From Rhizophagus sp. LPA8_4_AMF (lineage: Eukaryota > Glomeromycota > Glomeromycetes > Glomerales > Glomeraceae), in assembly GCA_021464525.1 (NCBI GenBank), contig JADRCO010000901.1, forward strand, positions 1-24,851: a DNA stretch of 24,851 bases. Reading direction: 5' to 3'. Position numbers and translations under genes: made by a program. Below are positions 18,651-24,851 of the stretch, in pieces (the first letter of the stretch is position 1; every line of letters begins with the position of its first letter). Below the pieces are notes generated by a model, which had not been told where the DNA came from, did not search any database, and saw nothing but the letters and a program-made list of their open reading frames with translations.

Positions 18651-18699
18651 GTATTTACATTGGTTAACGTCACTCCGTGACGTTAACCAATATAAATAC
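18651..18699. promoter_or_regulatory. 23 bp inverted repeat (hairpin) at the promoter of the 18777 gene
   Basis: Arms 18651-18673 and 18677-18699 pair with one mismatch (C against T at the fifth A/T position), with a 3 nt loop TCC. The centre contains two TGACGT-like half sites (GTTAACGTCAC and GTGACGTTAAC), similar to CRE/ATF-type bZIP sites. The right arm ends in TATAAATA (18691-18698), placed about 80 bp upstream of the ATG, where a TATA box would be. It may be a cruciform-capable promoter element, a transcription-factor double site or the ends of a tiny foldback element. Confidence 0.6.
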
Positions 18700-18776
18700 A
18701 ACACCATAAAAAATTGATCTTACACTTTAACCATTTTAAACTTCTTTATTTTCGCCTTTATAAAGATTAATACATT

Positions 18777-19541
18777 ATGGTCAGCTTAATTGAATTAATC
18801 ATAGGAACTTGTATGATAATTATTATTTGGCGTGAAATTTTAGAACCGTTACTCCGGGCTTTATTCAGAATTACAGCAACTTTCCAATTTCTTAATTATA
18901 AAAGCGAACCTAGCGATCCTGCTATACGGTAATTGTTAATCTATTCCGTTTGATGTTTTCAGTAGCCTAATATTTCATACTCCCTTAATTTGGAAAGTCT
19001 TTTTGTTCCACCACATATTTCACCTGAGGATTTTAAACGACGTAATAATTAATCATCATTATTGTTTAGTTCTTTAAGATTACAATAATTACTTGCTCAT
19101 TTTTTTTTTTAAAAAAAAAATAGTGTCCATTAAAGAGCGGAGAGAAATAATTACCGCTTTTTCTAAAAAATTTCATAAGGAAATTTCAGAAGAAGTTCAA
19201 CGTAAATATTATTTAAAATTTTTCGTGGTTTACTGGTTTATTCATCATAGATTTCTTTTGCATTCTAGGAGAAATTCAGGAAGGTACATTAACTGATGAA
19301 ATGATATTCGAGCACGGTAAGCTCTTTGAACCCTGTGATTTTTGTTCTCCTCAAGATTGCGATTGCACTTATGAACAATATCAAGCAAAGATGGAAAGGA
19401 TGAAAAGGATGGAAAAAGAGGTAACTGTTGTTACCTGGTTTCTTCAAATATAATAATAAAGCCCTTAAAATTTTCCAATTTATTCACATAAAACTTAATT
19501 TAAAGGAAAAGGAAAACGGTAACGAAATACTTTTGAATTGA
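18777..19541 (+). CDS. Orphan protein, 153 residues, five exons, N-terminal anchor and Cys cluster
   Basis: Exons 18777-18928, 18998-19041, 19124-19201, 19269-19420 and 19506-19541; introns of 69, 82, 67 and 85 bp. All phases agree and the joined frame is open. No exon reaches 60 codons, so the gene is easily missed. Residues 3-18 (SLIELIIGTCMIIIIW) form a hydrophobic segment, a signal anchor or uncleaved signal. The middle (LFVPPHISPEDFKR, then SIKERREIITAFSKKF) is charged and helical. Near the C-terminus FEPCDFCSPQDCDC gives a CxxC-x4-CxC cluster, possibly metal-binding or disulphide-forming, followed by a Met/Lys/Glu-rich helix. If the last intron is retained, the end becomes VTVVTWFLQI. 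The first intron's acceptor (GGAAAG) is not a strong one; an upstream TTTCAG gives another frame. No family recognised. Confidence 0.65.
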
Positions 19542-20676
19542 ATCTATTACGTATTTTTCAAAGAATAAACGAAATGAATATACTTTAATATTATATATAA
19601 GTATTTAACTTTTATTAATGTAATTGAATAAATATATTTTGTAATATAATGCTGGCCAAGATCTTTATAATTTATCATAATAGCAAGTATTACTTGTTTT
19701 CGATATACCACCGATGACGTCGTGCGTTGTTTTAACTGCCTGTTTATATTTATTGTAAAACAAAATTAACATGATCATTGTGACAAAATGGGGATCGAAA
19801 GAGATTTGCCAGAACTATTTATAATTAGATAAAAAATAGGTTATCCTAATTAAAATTAATGTCTCAGATAGTTTAGTAAGGCAATAAATGACAGAGCTAC
19901 AAAAATCTTGCATATAATAACAAGTTAACATTGAACTTTGAAGGGAACTTAAAGCAATTGTTAAGCTTAACCAAATTCATTGTTTATTTCCACTTCTGTT
20001 TCCACTTCTATTTCTACGCCAATTACTGGCCACTGAGCGGGTCAAAGAATGAGCGTTACTATTGTCTACAATTCAAGGAACAGTTTTTGATACTAACGAA
20101 GATATTCGTTGTGAAATGTATACATCAGCGTTGTTAAAAACCTACTGAAGGGATATCTCACTAAACCCACAATTTCGAAATAGTTGATAAATATCAGACG
20201 TAAAGCACTATTTTATCACGGACGGTAAACATCAATTGCAATTTTGTTCTCTCATGTTGTGTTAGCGTTTTTCCAGCGTATATTTTAATTTTTCTGACGA
20301 CTTTAGTATCACAGGATGTTGTATGATTAACTAGACTGAATAAAAAATTGGCAAATATCTGTTCACAAATTTGTATAAATAATGTACTTTTGAATACCAA
20401 TTATAAAATAATTCTTTAATACTTTTTTTTTAAAAAAAACCCATCATACTCTTAAAAAATGATTTAACCGATTAAAGAATTTGAGAATAATCGGATTCAA
20501 GAGTTCCTATCAAAGTAATAGAAGGATACGTAGGCAGATGATGCAATCGAGGAGGATGGATAACTTTTATAGAATTGTACCACTGCTGTGCGTTATTTAT
20601 ATTTTCGTTTTCCTTGTATATATACTCATTGTCTTTCATTTTATGAATGGTTAATACATCAGAAGGGATATCTTGA
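19542..20676. other. Intergenic region with uncertain coding traces
   Basis: Two overlapping candidates were examined. A plus-strand frame (19931-20137) and the minus strand opposite it are both partly open, the minus reading NAHSLTRSVASNWRR after a TGA. A minus-strand frame (20194-20400) reads TLTQHERTKLQLMFTVRDK in its last part. Neither has a start, splice context or family match that I can support. A TGACGTCG word lies at 19714-19721, and a T9A8 tract at 20423-20439. Confidence 0.3.
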
Positions 20677-21049
20677 ACAAGTGAGGTCGAATGTCATCTT
20701 AGCTTAACCAATGTTCAGTTAAAAGATGAATTAAGCAAGACCACGGAGAGGATAATGGAAGACATTGTGGAGTATTAAAGGATAAAGTAAAAGTGAAAAT
20801 GATCTTGTCATTAAAAAGCAGGAGTTCATAAATATTTCGAAAACTGGTTAGATAACATCGGTAGTTGGCTTAGAAAGAAAATCTTTGTCAGCTCGGAGAA
20901 CACGATCCAAAGGAACTCATAATAGAAATAGATTTGTCTTTAATTTTTGCGTGATATCTTACGCCTTCTTAATAGTATATTCAACGAATAAAGAATTACG
21001 TATCTTTTATTCTTTTTCTCAGTCTATGATCATATACTGTATTTATTTG
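20677..21049 (+). pseudogene. Decayed coding region, unrecognised
   Basis: Protein-like pieces follow each other on the plus strand with breaks. 20677-20775 (33 codons, TSEVECHLSLTNVQLKDELS, then KTTERIMEDIVEY) lies between a TGA and a TAA. A second frame, entered near 20771, continues with SKSENDLVIKKQEFINISKTG after a TAA at 20783, is stopped by TAG at 20849, and is then open for 66 codons (ITSVVGLERKSLSARRTRSK and on) to TAA 21050. Helical, charged composition suggests a coiled-coil-type protein. A frame change and two to three stops imply decay; a short unusual intron at the frame change is an alternative. Confidence 0.4.
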
Positions 21050-21179
21050 TAAAAAAAAACTACTATACTGCATTTTTTATTTTTAAAAGTTTGCCAATTT
21101 CTAGTTTGCTCCTAAGTAAACCATAACCAAAGACTATTAACATAAAGCTACAGAAGGTAAGTAAAATCTTACACAAAAG

Positions 21180-22664
21180 TTAGCTCCCCTTTAATTCCTA
21201 CCAACGAGCGAACGTTCAATATCAATGACACCAGAATTGGGTTAGATAGTCAGATTTGTTTACATCAAATATAAGATCCTCTGCCCCTTCATGGAAATAT
21301 CCAGTCTCGCAAATTTCTTGTTAAATCTTCACTGAAATTAATTTCAAGAGTGAGTGATATATATTTTAGGACACTTCGCCATAATAGGTTTTAAAAAATT
21401 TGTCAACACTCCGACCGTAATAAACTTAAAGCATAATACGAGAGTAATTTTAACACGAAATCCATGCATTCTTACCTATAAAAGTCATTCATAACTGTGA
21501 GGTCCAAGTTCAAATGAAAGAATTGTATTATTAGACTTTTTTCATTTTTTCATACTGCCAGAAGTGTGGCCACCCCAAGTTCGCAATTACATTTCATTTG
21601 ATGTAACTTGATATTGTTGGAATTTTCACTTTGAAGTGCAACCTTTACTGCTATTCCAACTTTTAGGCCACTTAGGTTCTCAACACTAGTTGAAATTTCA
21701 ACCAACATGTATTTTTCTTTTGAATAATAATCTTTTCACACGTATAGTTCTTTCCTGTTTCCAATCACATTAGTAGTTGGAGAAACACTCATTTTAACGG
21801 TTTCAAGAGAATATCCATAATCAATTAGTAAAGTCGATCACTAAGTAATTCACTTGTTCTACATTCTGTTGCATTAATGTGGACTGATAAACGTCTTCCA
21901 TCACTATCATCATCATGATCAATTTTTGCATGAAATTCAGCATTGATCGTAAATTCTTGATTAATTAGTCCCGCATTCAGCAGATGAAATGAAAGATACG
22001 TAGTTTTTCTATTTTACTGTAAGTATTAGTTTCGTATTTCTCATTATTTCTCATTTGTTGTCATCATGAGAATTGCTGTCTTTTTCTTCATCGTCTTTGT
22101 CATCTTTTCTTCTTTCATAATCTTTGCTTTTTGGCGTTTTTTTTATTATTTGTTGAATCTCCGCCCGACTCCCCTGAAGTCGTATTGTTACTTGATCCGC
22201 TATCAGTCGTTTCCATCATCTGACTTACACCTAAATTTCTCATCACGTAATTTCCCGAGCTATTCTAAAATTAATGGACTCAAAGGGTAATAGATGGGAA
22301 ATCGTTAAATTCATTAAAACTGGGCCCTATAAATATACTGGTTGCGATTCCAGTATATTATCAATTCCATTTTCCTTTCAACGAGTAAATTATATATCCG
22401 TTCAATGTTATCGTAGGTATTATCAGAAATTCCATGAGAAATGACTCCTTTTACCGAGAAAAAATCGGAACATGATTTGTGTTATGCTAACATTAGGAAT
22501 ATCAAGGTGAATATTATTTATTGTGTGCAACATAGGTTTCATCATTCTCCATTTTTATTAGAAGTTTGATAAATACGTTGCCTGATTCATTAAATGTTGG
22601 TTTAGCTTAATTTCTTGAATGCGGATGGATTTTATTACCAATGATAAAAAATTAACTACCCACC
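21180..22664 (-). pseudogene. Large decayed gene, many frame-shifted protein-like segments, family unrecognised
   Basis: Going down the minus strand: a segment ending at a possible donor, 22664 (IMLPQRIEQKIQLKLTRK); 22481-22317 (55 open codons, GVISHGISDNTYDNIERIYN, then LLVERKMELIIYW); 22264-22118 (49 codons, Ser/Asn/Gly-rich then NNKKNAKK); 22125-22054 in a shifted frame (acidic KDDKDDEEKDSNSHDD); 22013-21828 (62 codons, LINQEFTINAEFHAKIDHDD and SVHINATECRTSELLSD); 21837-21739 (33 codons, IDYGYSLETVKMSVSPTTN), one TGA, then 21735-21553 (61 codons, LVEISTSVENLSGLKVGIAV); 21540-21488 (SNNTILSFELGPHSYE). After a likely intron (AG/GTAAGA near 21475 to TTTCAG near 21346) come NLRDWIF and EGAEDLIFDVNKSDYL. 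Segments alternate frame but keep order and strand, the pattern of an old gene with indels. No function assigned. Confidence 0.6.
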
Positions 22665-23586
22665 TTTCGTGTTAACTTTAGTTGTATCTTCTGTTCGATG
22701 CGTTGAGGCAACATGATCGAGGAGGATAGGGATTTAATATTCAGAAAGCTCATTAATTTTAAAGAAAAATACTTATACTTATGAGATACACTTAAATTTT
22801 GACCAACTTTGATTGATCGAAAAAAAATTTTAATTAGCTTTCTTCTGTAATACACATACTGTATATATACATTTTGTTTTAAAAAAAAAAATGTTGAATT
22901 AATTTCACTCACTTTATGCCATAGAATAATTTGGATAAGGTCAAACAACACGATAATTATACAAATCAGTGAACTACGAATTAAAAAAAAAAAAGGTTAG
23001 TTATCATCTTTTACAATTTACAACACGTCTTCCTCAAAAACTCACATAAATTAAAATATGATCGTGGTTCGAATTAATAACTTTGTTATTCTGATTTCAA
23101 ATAACCACACTCTCTTGTTAAAGATAACTAAAAGGATTGTTTTATGTTCACACAAACATCCTAATATTCTATAAAAAAATTTTCTTCATGTCTACAAGTT
23201 CTGAATAACCACCACATGATGGTGATGGTGATGATGGTGATGATGATGGTAATAATATATTATTTCTTTCTTTTTTAATATTGTAAAGTTTTTACCGATT
23301 TAAGAATACTGTTATATAAATTTACTAGCATCCTTGTAATAAATGTTTTTAAGCAAATACTTTTTTTACGTGTAAATAATAATTAAATATTAAATAAATA
23401 AATAAAAAAAAAATATTAACGTAAAAATAAAATGTGGTAGGATGATTTGAAAGATGCATGAAAATTGGGAATGTATCACACATACAGTATTCTTTAATAA
23501 ATTATCGCAAGCCGCAAGGATAACGATTACATTACGAAATTATCGTAAGAGACGATATAAAAATACGCTATAACAATTGAGACCTA
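22665..23586. other. AT-rich DNA upstream of the fossil gene
   Basis: The minus-strand frame 22652-22951 may contain the first remaining exon of the fossil gene in its last part; the rest is Ile/Phe/Lys-rich by composition. Otherwise no feature beyond the GAT/GGT microsatellite listed separately. Confidence 0.35.
23218..23250 (+). repeat. GAT/GGT trinucleotide microsatellite
   Basis: Eleven consecutive triplets, all GAT or GGT (GATGGTGATGGTGATGAT and on). No open frame of interest runs through it. Confidence 0.9.
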
Positions 23587-23704
23587 TTTATATAAAGATC
23601 AGATCAAAAATTTTGTGTAATCATTACCGCTTACATAACTTAACCTTAAGAATATCATGCATGTGATTGATCGCTATTTCATAGTATATACAATAAATTG
23701 AAAC
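23587..23704 (+). repeat. Dispersed repeat, copy 2 (partner at 16182-16321)
   Basis: Same orientation and motif order as the copy at 16182; see that entry. This copy lacks about 20 bp found in the other and is less AT-rich. Confidence 0.5.
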
Positions 23705-24267
23705 TTGGTTAAATACTGCTACTAACCACTGATTTACCGTATAATTTTATAAAAATAAAACATAGTCTTATCGTTGGTCGCTAAGTTTTCTCAATGTAAT
23801 ATTAATGAACTATTATAAAATTAATTATCATTTTTGATATCATGAATAATTAATGTTAGCGTTAGCGTGTAAACAATAATTCAGGATTATCCCGGTTGGC
23901 GTGAAGTCAAAAATGATCTGTGCATAACTTCCAAAATGATTGAGGTCCCAAATTTTATAATGGTATTTTTCATAGTGAAATAATATTTATTAGTCAAGTT
24001 GTAAGTTATTAAAAATTGATGTGGCACCAATATATTATATAATAAATATTGTATGTAGAATTATCATTTTTTAAAGATTTAATTTTAACATGGATCATCG
24101 TTAAAGAAATCATGTTGATGTTACAATTATAGTTTAATTAAAATTAGAATTTGTCTCGTGTTTAAAAAAAAAGTAAGAACTGAGAAGCGGAGGCGCAGTA
24201 TAAAATTGATAATTTAAAAGTAATAGTGTTTTTATTAATAAACTGGTAAATTTGCATCATCCATTAA
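23705..24267. other. Intergenic region with a possible transposon remnant
   Basis: GTTAGCGTTAGCG (tandem GTTAGC) at about 23854-23866 is followed by a less AT-rich stretch to ~23960 (TTGGCGTGAAGTC, CATAACTTCCAAAATGATTG). It resembles the kind of dispersed noncoding transposon remnant seen elsewhere in the window, but I cannot name it. No gene. Confidence 0.3.
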
Positions 24268-24363
24268 ATTATTATTGTGGGTTTGCTAAAGGATAGGGCA
24301 TGTGCGGAAGAAGAACCTGAAAGGAAGAGGGTTAGGATAGAGGAGTATCGTTCGAAAAAATAA
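24268..24363 (+). pseudogene. Short basic coding-like fragment, possible terminal exon
   Basis: An open frame between TAA 24265 and TAA 24361 reads LLKDRACAEEEPERKRVRIE followed by EYRSKK. The Glu-rich to Lys/Arg-rich sequence resembles a nuclear-localisation-type tail and is very unlike the surrounding AT-rich translation. An AAAG at 24288-24291 could be an acceptor. No upstream exon was found. Confidence 0.35.
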
Positions 24364-24851
24364 GCATGTATAGTACCATAGAAAATTCATCATGTATTAC
24401 AGGAAAAGTCCCAAACATTTGTATTTATTTTTCGCATATTAATAAAATTTTTCTTGGCAAATTTTGCTGACCTCGTGTCAGAATGCTTACATAATTACAA
24501 TACTGAAAACATGAGATCGGAAATCAGTTGAATATATTTCATTATGGTTTACAAATATGCAAGATAAGGAAATGTTCCTATTACTTTAATTTACAACTAG
24601 AAGTTGCGATTTGTGGGGGACTTCGTCCCCCTAAGTGATTTTTTTGTATAACTAAAAGGATTTCTCTTTAATAAACGTAAATATTTTTTGGATGTAATAC
24701 TGTTTAAAGATATGTGACTTGGTTTGTAAAAAGTCATCTTTTCAGTTTTATTAATAAAAAAATAAGAAAACAAAAAATAAGCATATATAAACATGAATTT
24801 TAAATATAAAATTGCATTTTTTATATTATATTTTATTAAAATAATTATAGC
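24364..24851. other. AT-rich window end
   Basis: No gene. Holds the GC-rich hairpin listed separately; a minus-strand frame (24597-24794) crosses it and is not supported. Confidence 0.35.
24615..24631. repeat. GC-rich hairpin GGGGGAC/GTCCCCC
   Basis: Perfect 7 bp arms (24615-24621 and 24625-24631) with a TTC loop, in DNA that is otherwise ~80% A+T. Could be a transposon end, a foldback remnant or a terminator-like RNA stem. No adjacent gene supports a terminator. Confidence 0.6.

Noticed and set aside
22066-22290. 74-codon plus-strand ORF with a hydrophobic start
   Set aside because: It is the antisense shadow of the Ser/Asn-rich and acidic segments of the minus-strand fossil gene; the minus frames have the better composition.
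23218-23250. Possible CRISPR-like or direct-repeat array
   Set aside because: It is a simple trinucleotide microsatellite without spacers; no CRISPR array or bacterial signal exists in the window.

Overview
The window looks like nuclear DNA of an arbuscular mycorrhizal fungus, most likely Rhizophagus or a close relative (Glomeromycotina). The reasons are: very AT-rich intergenic DNA with long homopolymer tracts, short (67-96 bp) GT-AG introns in compact genes, abundant decayed transposons, and a protein kinase whose N-terminal Cys4 motif, kinase core and C-terminal tail match the large expanded kinase family that I know from Rhizophagus. No rRNA, tRNA or CRISPR was found, and I see no sign of a bacterial replicon. 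The assignment rests on family recognition, not on a search.

Four gene models with open, spliced reading frames stand out. (1) 8859-10562 (+): a 483-residue seven-transmembrane receptor-like protein with a Ser/Thr/His/Pro-rich C-tail, four exons. (2) 12372-13886 (-): a 442-residue protein kinase homologue, three exons, with the Gly-loop, alpha-C Glu, HRD Asp and DFG Asp all changed, so it is probably a pseudokinase. (3) 17397-18054 (-): a 166-residue orphan protein, three exons. (4) 18777-19541 (+): a 153-residue orphan protein, five exons, with an N-terminal hydrophobic anchor and a CxxC/CxC cluster. Genes 3 and 4 are divergent and share a 722 bp intergenic region that holds a near-perfect 23 bp hairpin at the core promoter of gene 4.

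The rest is mostly transposon and gene wreckage. 1-1107 is the 5' part of a pogo/Tigger-type element (minus strand) with its terminus, subterminal repeats and an in-frame nonsense codon. 2424-2708 is a non-LTR retrotransposon reverse-transcriptase fossil. 3177-3414 is a ~48 bp minisatellite. 3634-4051 holds three fossil exons that still splice. 4786-5405 is a degenerate repeat with a protein-like tail. 16676-16824 is a small inverted-repeat element (MITE). 16985-17179 is another degenerate repeat. 20677-21049 and 21180-22664 are two decayed genes; the second is extensive and is broken by frameshifts and nonsense codons, so a plain ORF search misses it.

No operon-like or defence-like system is visible. 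The most unusual items are the multiply substituted kinase, the divergent orphan pair with its promoter hairpin, and the large minus-strand fossil gene at 21.2-22.7 kb.
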